Below are positions 54,448-64,000 of a DNA stretch of 64,000 bases, piece by piece (position 1 is the first letter of the stretch; each line of letters opens with the position of its first letter). Location of the stretch: assembly GCA_963921825.1 (NCBI GenBank), contig OY997594.1, positions 2,733,001-2,797,000 of the forward strand, given 5' to 3'. Source of the stretch: Erodium maritimum. Lineage: Eukaryota > Streptophyta > Magnoliopsida > Geraniales > Geraniaceae. Below the pieces are notes generated by a model that was not told where the DNA came from, did not search any database, and worked only from the letters and a program-made list of their open reading frames with translations. A program made the translations under genes and the position numbers.

Positions 54448-57400
54448 GCAGAACCGCGGACGAAGAAGACGAAGACGAGTGTTTCCACGATTCCCTCGAC
54501 CGCATAGCTTCTTCCTCCTGTTCCTGCTCCGAAGCCGAAGATGGAAACGAAAGCGATTCGTATCACGGTTGTTCCCCAAATCATGCGTCCTTCTCCGCCC
54601 CCAGATTTCCCATGGCCGACATTTGGACCTCCGAGCCCGCCTCCGTCTCCGAGCGCCGCTCCCGCCTCCTCCGCGAAATGGGTCTCGCCGCCGACCCTTC
54701 TCTGTCCCGGGTCGAGATGGTCGAGCAGATTAGCACCGCCAGTGGGCAATTGGGTCACGACGGTTTCGCCAGATCGGAATCGTTAGATGGGTGCTCTTCG
54801 GACATTGTCCAATCGAAGTTCGACGACGCGGCTCAGTGTAATAACTATACTTCTGTTTGTTCTCCTTCAATTAATTTGATTGGTTCGATTGGCAAGGCCG
54901 GTTCTTTTGTAAATACCCGTAATGGTGTTGACCGTGAGTATCAAACCCACAAGAGCAATGGATCTTCCTTGCCCAATAAGCCTCCCACTGGTAAAAATTG
55001 CAGAAAAATGGATGGTGATTTTGTGGGTTTGAATGGTAATTTGGGTTATGTTAGTGTTGGTGTAGGGGAGGTTATTGAAGATTCTGAGATTAATGGAAGT
55101 GAGAGTGTGTGTGATCAGGTGTGCACAATAAAAAATCTAGATACTGGGAAAGAGTTTGTGGTCAAGGAGATTAGGGAAGATGGAATGTGGAACAAGCTCA
55201 AGGAAGTGGGTACTGGTAGGCAATTGACCATGGAGGAGTTCGATATGTGTGTTGGGCATTCTCCGATTGTTCAAGAACTAATGCGTAGACAAAATGTAGA
55301 GGAGAGAAACAATGATAGTTTGGATTCCCATACAAATGGAATCAATGGGGCGGGATCGAAGTCTAAGAAGAAAGGTGGTTGGTTGAAGAGTATAAGGAGT
55401 GTTGCTAGTGTCGTGACGGGTCATAAGGAAAGACGCAGCAGTGATGAGAGGGATACCTCGTCAGAGAAGGGTGGGCGGAGGTCAAGCTCTGCCACGGATG
55501 ATAGTCAAGATGTTACCTTTCACGGGCCCGAGAGAGTTAGAGTTCGGCAGTATGGGAAGTCTTGTAAGGAGCTAACTGCAGTGTACAAGAGTCAGGAGAT
55601 ACAAGCTCACAATGGGTACATTTGGTCTATTAAGTTTAGCTTAGATGGAAGGTATCTTGCTAGTGCTGGTGAAGACTGTGTTATTCATGTTTGGAAGGTT
55701 GTTGAGTCAGAGAGGAAGGGGGATCTGTTGATGGAGAAGCAGGAAGATGGGAATTTAAACCTGTTTTTTCTGGCCAATGGGTCGCCTGAGCCGGTTTCTT
55801 TGTCTCCAAATGTGGACGGTCATCCTGAGAAGAAAAGGCGAGGGAGGTCATCTTTCAGCCGAAAGTCACTGAGCTTGGAACAAATTATGGTTCCAGAAAC
55901 CGTGTTTGCGCTTTCGGAAAAGCCCTTCCGGTCATTTCAAGGGCATCTTGATGATGTTCTTGACCTTTCGTGGTCAAAGTCTCAGGTCAGTTGCCACTCA
56001 GTTACATGATTAAATGTTTCTCCTATTTTAGCTAACTTTTTTTTTCATTCCCCATAAGATAATGTATTCTCAACATTGTTATGTTTACCATTTTGTTGAC
56101 TAGTTTGATGGTTGGGCTTGATCTAATATGTTTGGGTAGTGTTGCAATTAAGGAATGGTCGGTGGCATCCCTAAATTGGAGAAACATTTAATTATATTCT
56201 AAAACTTCCTCTTACTGTTATATTGCTGAAATATGTATGAGAAGATGGTCCTTTTTACCACTCTCAAAATATATATTTTAGATCATAGTCAATAATATTT
56301 CACATAATAAGTGGTTGTTTCAACTACTGTAACTTTTAAATTGAAAAGGTTTGATGAAGTGCAATTCTTATGGGACACAATTTATATTTGTCGAAGGGCG
56401 AATAATATATCCAAAAGTGGGCCGGGAAACCTTGTAGATGAGATATTCATATGCATACAGAAGAACAATACACTCAAAGAACGTTACACTTGTGAAGCTT
56501 CAATTTGAACATCCCGAGCCAATAACTTTACGTATAATATGCTGATGCAATTAATTCTTGAGTTTTCTGATATCCATTTCCCCCTCTTTTTCTCTAGCAT
56601 TTACTCTCTTCATCAATGGACAAAACAGTGCGGCTGTGGCACTTGTCTAGCAAGTCCTGCTTGAAAGTATTTTCTCATAGTGATTATGGTAAGTACGTGT
56701 AACTTGATATGTGTATGGTCCCTTATTTGTTTGTTCATCCTCTCGCTTCTATATGCTGCAATGACTATTGTCTGGATGCGTCTCTTCTTGGTAAAGTGTT
56801 CCATTGTTTTAGGAGTATGATGACTAAGATAGACCTATTACACATAGAAACGTAGTATCATGGGATAACTACAAAAAAGTACCATGAGGTATATATTATT
56901 TGCAACTTGTAGCCCACTTATTTCATAATTGAAAAAAGCACCCTGAACTTGTCTTTTTGTTGCAATTTGTATAAAATGACGATTTACCCTTACAATTTAG
57001 ACTTAAAAATTTATAAGTAAAAAACAAAAAATCCAAAAATTTCATATCCCTTAATTTTATACCGTATAAAGAGCAAGAAATTTAAGGGATATGAATTTGG
57101 ATTTTTTGTTCTTAAATTAATATTTTTAATATTGAAAATTTCAAGGGTAAAATTATCAATTTGAAACTAATTTATACAAAGTGCAACAGAAAGATAAGTT
57201 CAGGGCACTTTTTTGCAATGATAAAAAAGAGAGGAGTACAAGTTGCAAAAAATGAATATCACAGGGTAATTTTTTTGCAATTATTCCTATCATTTATCTT
57301 GCATTGCTTTTCAAAACCGTTCTCAGGGTTTTGATCCGTCAAACATTTGGGCAATCTAATTAATTGGTGAATATTATTTATTATCGAATTAATTGCATAT

Positions 57401-60073
57401 ATTTTTGGGTATTTCCATCGGCACAGTAACTTGCATCCAGTTCAATCCAGTCGATGATAGATACTTCATCAGTGGATCTCTGGATGCTAAGGTTCGCATA
57501 TGGAGCATTCCTGATCGCCAAGTTGTAGATTGGAATGATCTGCATGAAATGGTCACTGCTGCTTGCTATACACCGGATGGTCAGGTTGGGCCATACTTAA
57601 TTTACTTGTCGTTTTATGACCCTCAATGCTTCATATTTGGCTAATGGAAGATTTGTTGATTGCTAAAGGGTGCACTGGTTGGCACATACAAGGGGAACTG
57701 TCGCATATACAACACATCTGGTACAAAACTCCCGTTATTTCCTTGTCAGTTATGTGAGGACATGCTCTAATACGCGATATTTAATTTTCATCTTCCTCAG
57801 AAAATAAATTGCAACGAAAAGGTCAAGTTAACCTGCAGAATAAGAAAAAAAAGTCACAGCACAAGAAAATTACTGGTTTCCAGGTAATTAAGTTGTCCTA
57901 ATATCCTGTTGCAAATTGAATGTCTGGTTCTTTATCTCAGTGGGGGCTCCTTCAGCATTTACTGGCTTGTTGTAGAAGTCCTGTTTTGATGTTTTACCAT
58001 ATGCTAGTTCCGTTCCTGATTACTTTCAATGAACAGTTTGGGCCTGGAAGTTCCACAGAAGTTCTCATTACATCTTCTGATTCGCGAATTCGGGTGGTTG
58101 ATACCACCGATCTAGTCCACAAGTTCAAAGGTAAGGGAAAAGCTTGGTAATCGATTTGTTTCAGTGATTTTACGTTCTAGCAATATTAAATGGGTTAACT
58201 TCAAAAAGCCGCATAAAACTATACGCGTTTATCGCCTACATACTCACTTCTATTTTTATTTCAGATGGCACCCCAAACTATGCATTTTTTTACCACCGTT
58301 TAGTTTTCTGTCAGTTTTTCTGTTAGTTTTTTCAGAAATGACGAAAATACCCCAACCCTTATAAACCCTAATATCAACCATGACTTTCACATAGTTACGA
58401 AAATGCCATTACACATAAAATAAGAAAAATAAGAAATCAAAATTAATTTTTATTTATTTTCAGAAAATAAGAAAAAATAATTATTTTTTATTTACTTTCA
58501 GAAAGTAAGAAAAATAATTATTTTTATTTAATTTCAGAAAATAAGAAAAAATAATTATTATTATTATTTATTCATTTTTAGAAAATAAAGAAATAAGAAA
58601 AAATAATTATTTTTTATTTATTTTCAGAAGATAAGAAAAAATATATTTTCAGCTAAAAAAATACTTTTTGTTTGTTTTCCAGATATTATTTCCAGAAAAA
58701 AATATTTTTTTATTTATTTTCAGAAAATAAAAAATAATTATTTCTTATTTTCTGAAAATAAATAAAAATAATTATTTTTTCATTTTCTAATTTTCTGAAA
58801 ATAAATAAAAAATAATTTGTGGAAAATAGACAAAAAATAATTTTTTTAGGTGAAAAATAATTTTTTTATCTGCTGAAAGTAAATAAAAAAATTTATTTTT
58901 TCTTATTTCCTTATTTTTTGAAAAAAAATAAAAAAAATAATTATTTTTCTTATTTCTGAAAATAAATAAAAATAAATTTTGATTTCTTATTTTTCTTATT
59001 TTATGTGTAATGGCATTTTCGTAATTATGTGAAAGTCACGGTTGATATTAGGGTTTATAAGGGTAGGGGTATTTTCGTCATTTCTGAAAAAACTAACAGA
59101 AAAACTGACAGAAAACCAAACAGTGATAAGAAATGTAGAGTTTGGGGTGCTATCTGAAATAAAAATATATGTAGGTGATAAACGCGTATAGTTTTATGCG
59201 GCCTTTTGAAGTTATCCCGTATTAAATTGATGAAACTCGTGGCCTGCTGGGATTGGCCTGGTGGTCAAAGAGCTCTCTCACCTTCTTGAGGTCAGAGTTT
59301 CGAATCCCAGTGGGTACATCTGCTTGGGAGCAGAGTAGGATTTCCCCGCTTTCTTCCTGATCAATTTTTTTTTATGAAACTCGTAAATCCAAATGAATGT
59401 TTTTTTTTGTAACTTATCTACCTTTAGCTGCTTAACATTAGAGTTTGACTTCTGATCCTCAGAAACAAATTGAAATTGCTACATGATTTTTCACCTTTAT
59501 TAAAGCCTTTCTTCATTACTTATGCATGCTTCACATATGACAGGGTTCCATAACACAAACAGTCAAATCTCGGCTGCAATAACAACGAATGGAAAATACG
59601 TTGTATCAGCCAGCGAGGATTCTTATGTCTATGTGTGGAAATACGAAGCTGATTCACGGGCTAGCAGGAGCAAAGGCGTTACAGTGACACACTCTTACGA
59701 ACATTTCCATTGCCAAGATGTGTCAGTGGCCATTCCTTGGCCCGGTATGGACATATATTCTGGAGAAGATGAAGCCTCCATGTCCGATCATCCTCAAACT
59801 CCAGTTGAAGAAGATTCTAGTGGTAATGAGAGTTCAGGATTGGCATCTAGGCGCACAAATAGTGCAACCAACAATTACTTCTTTGATAGAACATGGCCGG
59901 AGGAGAAACTTGTTGTGGCAGCGAGGAACCGAAGAAGCCCGAGTATTAGTGGGGACTACTCCAATGAGGTGATGAACCCAAACATCTCGGCCTGGGGTAT
60001 GGTTATTGTGACCGCTGGTCTTCGAGGAGAGATTAGAACTTTCCAGAACTTCGGATTGCCTGTTGGAATATAA
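54444..60073 (+). CDS. WD40-repeat protein, WDR44-like
   Basis: Seven exons, 54444-55985, 56598-56688, 57427-57584, 57669-57720, 57801-57883, 58037-58130 and 59544-60073 (stop included), give 849 residues with all junctions in frame. The first 380 residues are acidic and low-complexity, with a basic stretch ([20 protein letters not shown]). WD repeats follow: [20 protein letters not shown] with [42 protein letters not shown] with VRIWSI, a short GNCRIYN blade, [15 protein letters not shown] and [20 protein letters not shown]. This order matches the plant WDR44-like family. Vertebrate WDR44 binds Rab11, but the plant role is not established. Intron 2 holds a family A element and intron 6 a 1-kb palindrome plus a SINE. 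Confidence 0.93.
56862..57288. mobile_element. Family A fold-back, full-length, in the WD40 intron 2
   Basis: GGGATAACTACAAAAAAGTACC faces CAGGGTAATTTTTTTGCAATT. The inner arms TTTCATATCCCTTAATTTT and TTTAAGGGATATGAATTTGG are intact. Flanks TAGTATCAT and TCCTATCAT match 7/9. Confidence 0.82.
58192..59218. mobile_element. 1,027-bp palindromic element in the WD40 intron 6
   Basis: GGGTTAACTTCAAAAAGCCGC faces GCGGCCTTTTGAAGTTATCCC. CTATACGCGTTTATC, CATAGTTACGAAAATGCCAT and other words mirror each other over arms of about 270 bp. The centre is made of repeated AAAATAATTATTTTTTATTT words. Flanks ATATTAAAT and GTATTAAAT match 8/9, a 9-bp duplication. No transposase is present. Confidence 0.88.
59241..59373 (+). 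mobile_element. tRNA-derived SINE with 11-bp target duplication
   Basis: The body runs from GGCCTGCTGGGATTGGCCTG, with A box TGGCCTGGTGGTCAAAGAG and B-box-like AGAGTTTCGAATCCC, to a T-run. ATGAAACTCGT flanks both sides exactly (59230-59240 and 59374-59384). It is shorter than the other copies, with the AGGCTAGAG segment deleted. It starts 22 bp past the palindromic element. Confidence 0.88.
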
Positions 60074-60690
60074 AGAAGCTCAATGTGCAACATTCGTGTA
60101 CAGACATAGATACTTTGGGTGAGTTTGTGTAATGGTCGTGAGTTCCATTTATTGTTTCGGTGTGATTGCTGTGCTGGTCGGATGTTAGAGCTGATCTGAC
60201 CAAGCATTTATAGAAAGGGTGAAATAGATATGTTCGAAAAGAAAAAAAGTGTATAGCATGACTTGACAAACTAAAGGGGGTTTTTGTGTAATGTGAAATT
60301 GTAGAGGTACAGAAACTTATTTGTTGAATTGCAAATAGAAATTCTTTTGTATGTATATGATGTTTCATGTTTGGGATGATGACATATATATACCCTGAAC
60401 TTGTAATTGTCTGCAAGGTTCCTGGTGTTATCTTTACTTTGTGACAGGTTGTTTCCCTGTACTTTTTCTCTCGAGTAAGAAGGTTAATTTCGTCATTTTA
60501 ATTTTTTGATAGGTCAAGTAATGGGAAAGACCATACTACCCTCACGAGAATGGTCTTGAGGAAGAAGGTTAATTTCGTCATTTTGAAAATTTGACAGGTC
60601 ACATACGTGTCACGTGCTGCTTTGAGTTGTTTTTCCGTTAGTTTTAACAGATTTCAACTAGCGGCGTCTCAACGGGTTGCGGGTGAGCGA
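60074..60690. other. WD40 3' end and spacer before BRX1
   Basis: Holds the WD40 3' UTR. Near 60400-60640 two copies of GAAGAAGGTTAATTTCGTCATTTT-type sequence lie about 90 bp apart and look like a small direct duplication. No gene is supported. Confidence 0.5.
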
Positions 60691-60827
60691 TGGGCTTGAA
60701 AATTGAGTATGGTAGCCCAAAAGGTTCAATTTTGAAGCCCAATACGAGAGCCCATTAAAGAATCTCAATCAAAAGTTTAGGTTCTCTGTTCTCAGTGGCA
60801 CAAATGCAGTTGAGGGTTTAGGGTTTT
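60691..60827 (+). promoter_or_regulatory. BRX1 promoter: four site II motifs and a telo-box
   Basis: TGGGCT or its complement AGCCCA occurs at 60691-60696, 60714-60719, 60736-60741 and 60749-60754. A telo-box (AGGGTTTAGGGTTTT) follows at 60813-60827. This pairing is the known signature of plant ribosomal-protein and ribosome-biogenesis promoters, driven by TCP factors and telo-box binders. Confidence 0.75.
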
Positions 60828-60878
60828 AAATTTTCACCTCCTTCAAAACTCTAAAGCTTGAACCTTTAAGCCGCAGCA

Positions 60879-63800
60879 ATGGCGAAGAAGCGAAAGCACA
60901 GTGAGACCGAGGTCGCGGCGCCTCCGAAGAAGGATGACACCGCTCCGGAGAGACCTAAGAGAACCCTTTTGGGCTTCAAGGACAAGCCTGAGCAGAGAGA
61001 AGAGACTGGCTCTCCAATTTTCAGGAACAAAGAGAAGGTCTTGGTCACATGTTCTCGACGTATAAATTACAGGTATGGAGCCCTCCATAGCTGTAGTGTA
61101 TCTCCGATTGTTTCTGATAAATGGGTATTTTTAGTTTTTCTTTTTCTGATTTGGGTCGTAGTGATGGTCTCTGCTCTGGTTTTGTAGGTACCGGCATTTG
61201 ATGTTGAATGTTGTGTCTCTATTGCCTCACTGCAAGAAGGACAATAAGGTTGAGACCAAGCAGAGTAAAGGGTCCACCTTGAATGAGCTTGTTGAGCTCA
61301 AGAGCTGCTCTTCATGCCTCTTCTTTGAGGTTGGTTTTCAGTTTGGTTTAGTCACTTGATGTTCAATTTAGTTTATGAGTTGATGTTGATTAATATGAAA
61401 TGATCCATTATGGGTTAGAGCTTGACTTTTAAGTGTATGATTCATAGTCGGTTAATGTTCAATTTAGTTTATGAGTTGGTATTACTTAAGATGAAATGAT
61501 CCATCATGGGTTAGGTGTATGATTCATGTTATATTTTCAATTTAGATTATGAGTTGATATTAATTTAGATGAAAAAAAATCATTATGGGTTAGAGCTTGA
61601 CTTTTAAGTGTATGATTCATAGTCGCTTAATGTTCAATTTAGTTAATGAGTTGGTATTACTTAAGTCGAAATGATCCATTATGGGTTAGATCTTTATTTT
61701 TAAGTGTATTTTCATGTTATATATGTGTTTGTGTGATTACATTTGTGGGATAAATTTAACGTAAGTATTGAAGCTTGGTGGTGGTTAATGGTTATGGATT
61801 GGGATGCTCTAGGCAACTCGATTTTCTGACATTGAGAGAATAAATGAAAGTATTTATAGTGTTTCTCTATTACTCAGCTACTGATTGAGCCTTTTTTTGT
61901 TCTTTCTGTATCTTCAGTGCAGAAAGCAGAAGGATCTTTATCTATGGATGGCCAAGAGCCCCAGCGGCCCATCTGTGAAATTTCTAGTGAATGCTGGTAA
62001 TTTTTGTTGTTTACTTTCTGGTGGTTGGAAATCTACGAGTATTGGAAACCATTTTGTGCCATTTCAGTATATTGTTAGTTATTGTATTTGCTAAAAACAT
62101 ATAATTGAGAAGAACAGGTTAATGAGTTAGCCTTATCTTGTTGTTTCAGTGCATACAATGGAGGAGTTGAAACTTACTGGAAACCATCTAGCAGGGTCTC
62201 GCCCTATCCTAACTTTCTCATCCAACTTTGAAAAGAATGCCCATTGGAAGCTTCTGAAGGAGATGATCACACAGGTTTTTTTTTTTCATCTCAAGCAATA
62301 TGTATCTGCTTTTTGTAGTGTGGAACATTCTTCTAAAGCTAGATCGAGGTATCCACTATATTTGGTATTATGGTGTGTTAGTTGTCACACTACTTGTTTT
62401 TTTTAATATCTCCTAGAGTGAATGTGTGTCAAATGGCATAATCGGTATGAATCTATATTGGGATATTGCCAAAAGTACCTTGAGGTTTTCACTTTGTGCA
62501 ATTTGTAGCCATCTTTGATAATTGCAAAAAAGGGACATGGACTTGTCTTTTGTTGCAGTTTGTTTCAATTTGTTTCAAAATAAGGATTTTACCCTTGGAA
62601 ATTTAAATTTAAAAACAGAAAATCCAAATTTTCGTATCTCTTAAATTTCTTAATCTTTGTACGATATACAAAGAGGAAGAAAATTAAGGGACATGAAAAT
62701 TGTCCAATTTTTCGTATCTCTTAAATTTCTTAATCTGGATTTTTTGTTTTTTACTTGTAATTTTTTAAATCTAAATTGTAATGGTAAAATTGTTATATTT
62801 ATACAAATTGCATCAAAAGGACAAGTTCAGGGTACTTTTTGCAATTATTAAAGAAGTCTACAAGTTGCAATAAATGAATACCTCAGGGTACTTTTTTGCA
62901 ATCTTTGTTATTTGCATGATGGATTTCATCCATGGTTTATTCCAGTTGCATCACTTTGCTTGTTTTGTCTCTTCCAACGGTTAACTTAATAATAATAAAA
63001 AAAATCTCCCTTTTTCTTGGGCCAGATATTTGGAGTCCCGAAGGAGCACCGGAAATCCAAGCCATACCATGATCACGTCTTTGTTTTTTCAATTGTTGAT
63101 GACCATATATGGTTCAGAAATTATCAGGTGACTTTCGCTTCTAATACTGCTTGATCTTCGTAGATTTTTTTAGTGTGATTTAAATGTATGATAGAGGTGA
63201 AGGCAGTGATATGAATTTAATTTTCCACAGCAACCTAACATAACAGGATTTTAGGTGGTGTGGGGATTTATATTTTTAGGGATAATTGTAAAAAAGTACC
63301 ATGAGGTATTCATTTCTTGCAACTTGTAGTTCTCTCATTTGATAATTGTGAAAAAGTGCCCCAAACTTGTCTTTTTGTTGCAATGTGTACCCTTACAACT
63401 TGAATTTTTTTGTTCTTTTATTATTATTGTTTTAATTTAAAGTTTCAAGGGTAAAATTGTCATTTTGAACCAAATTTATACAACGTGCACGATTGTCATT
63501 TTTATACAAATTGCTACAAAAAACAAGTTCAAGGTACTTTTTTGCAATTATCCGTTTACCACAATATCCTACCTAACCATGTCGTGTTCGTAATTTTGCA
63601 TTGGGTCTGTTTCACGCAAACGAAATTACTAATCATAATTATCATTGTTTCTTTCAACACAGATCTCTGTGCCCCATAATGAATCAGACAAATTGCCCCG
63701 AGGAGGTCTGGACAAAATGACCCTTGTAGAGGTACGCATTGACATGATTTTGTACCGAATCAAAATACTAAGCTTACAACAATACCTTTATTTTGATTTT

Positions 63801-63917
63801 CGATTAACTTTTGATTAGGTTGGTCCAAGATTTTGTTTGAATCCGATCAAGATATTTGCTGGCAGTTTTGGGGGCCCAACACTATATGAGAATCCATTGT
63901 ATGTATCGCCGAATGAG
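60879..63917 (+). CDS. BRX1: BRX1 ribosome biogenesis protein (3' end beyond window)
   Basis: Exons 60879-61072, 61188-61329, 61918-61996, 62150-62274, 63026-63127, 63663-63731 and 63819-63917 join in frame and give the first 270 residues. The Brix domain begins after RPKRTLLGFKD and reads EKVLVTCSRRINYRYRHLML, KKDNKVETKQSKG, KDLYLWMAKSPSGPSVKFLV, LTGNHLAGSRPILTFSSNFE, KPYHDHVFVFSIVDDHIWFR and GGLDKMTLVEVGPRFCLNPI. BRX1 is a nucleolar factor that binds pre-60S rRNA and guides large-subunit assembly. A donor GTTAGAG follows 63917. The missing part should be the basic C-terminus of about 45 residues. Introns 4 and 5 each carry a family A element. Confidence 0.96.
62460..62902. mobile_element. 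Family A fold-back in BRX1 intron 4
   Basis: GGGATATTGCCAAAAGTACC faces CAGGGTACTTTTTTGCAATC. An inner 35-bp segment (TTTTCGTATCTCTTAAATTTC) is duplicated near 62629 and 62709. Confidence 0.75.
63279..63553. mobile_element. Family A fold-back, shortened, in BRX1 intron 5
   Basis: GGGATAATTGTAAAAAAGTACC faces GGTACTTTTTTGCAATTATCC. The central part is deleted, leaving 275 bp. Confidence 0.78.
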
Positions 63918-64000
63918 GTTAGAGAAACATCAAACTCAGCCTTGTTTTTTTTCTGAAGTTTTATCATCGTGTAGTCAAGTAGTTTGTACTTTTTAGGGAT

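Overview
This window is nuclear DNA from a flowering plant, most likely a eudicot. The genes have short exons and GT-AG introns. They encode plant-only families (CNGC channel, NAC and R2R3-MYB factors, plant diacylglycerol kinase). The AT-rich spacers are packed with small fold-back DNA elements, tRNA-derived SINEs, a TRIM-type LTR relic and LINE remnants. I cannot name the species from sequence alone.

Layout, left to right. The first exon of a WDR25-like WD40 gene (minus, runs off the left edge) has a 207-bp tandem repeat in its intron. Next come an R2R3-MYB of the MYB41/49/102 type (minus, 2721-4659) and a small broken reading frame. A mobile-element-rich spacer (5.4-10.7 kb) follows, then a DGK5-type diacylglycerol kinase (plus, 12045-15942), a dynein light chain (plus, 18547-19047) and a CNGC4-type channel (minus, 20122-26097). 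The 26-33 kb stretch is repeat-dominated and holds a GC-rich degenerate block and tRNA-Gly(CCC). After it lie a 78-residue protein of unknown function with an apparent GC-AG intron (plus), an EF-hand fragment (minus), an AHL-type PAP phosphatase (plus, 38089-40751) and a NAC019/055/072-type factor (minus, 43020-44139). Then come a tRNA-Ala(TGC) with an odd T-loop, a possible 71-residue hydrophobic protein, a 7-kb gene-poor stretch with TRIM and LINE relics, a WDR44-like WD40 protein (plus, 54444-60073), and the 5' two thirds or more of the ribosome-assembly gene BRX1 (plus, from 60879, runs off the right edge).

From memory of Arabidopsis, MYB49, CNGC4, AHL and the WDR25-like gene sit together on chromosome 5, and NAC055, a WD40 gene and BRX1 sit together on chromosome 3. 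This window appears to hold both groups on one segment. Several genes belong to stress or immune signalling (CNGC4 calcium channel, DGK5 phosphatidic acid synthesis, NAC072-type ABA factor, MYB41/49-type barrier factor, AHL PAP turnover). They are separate genes with their own promoters, and I see no operon-like or biosynthetic cluster.

The most distinctive feature is the mobile-element load. Several families of palindromic elements have GGG...CCC ends and 9-bp target duplications (Mutator-like). There are also two hAT MITE families with 8-bp duplications, PIF/Harbinger-like MITEs with TAA/TTA duplications, and four SINE copies. Many sit inside introns, and one sits against the NAC stop codon. 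I found no clear evidence of a wholly new biological system.
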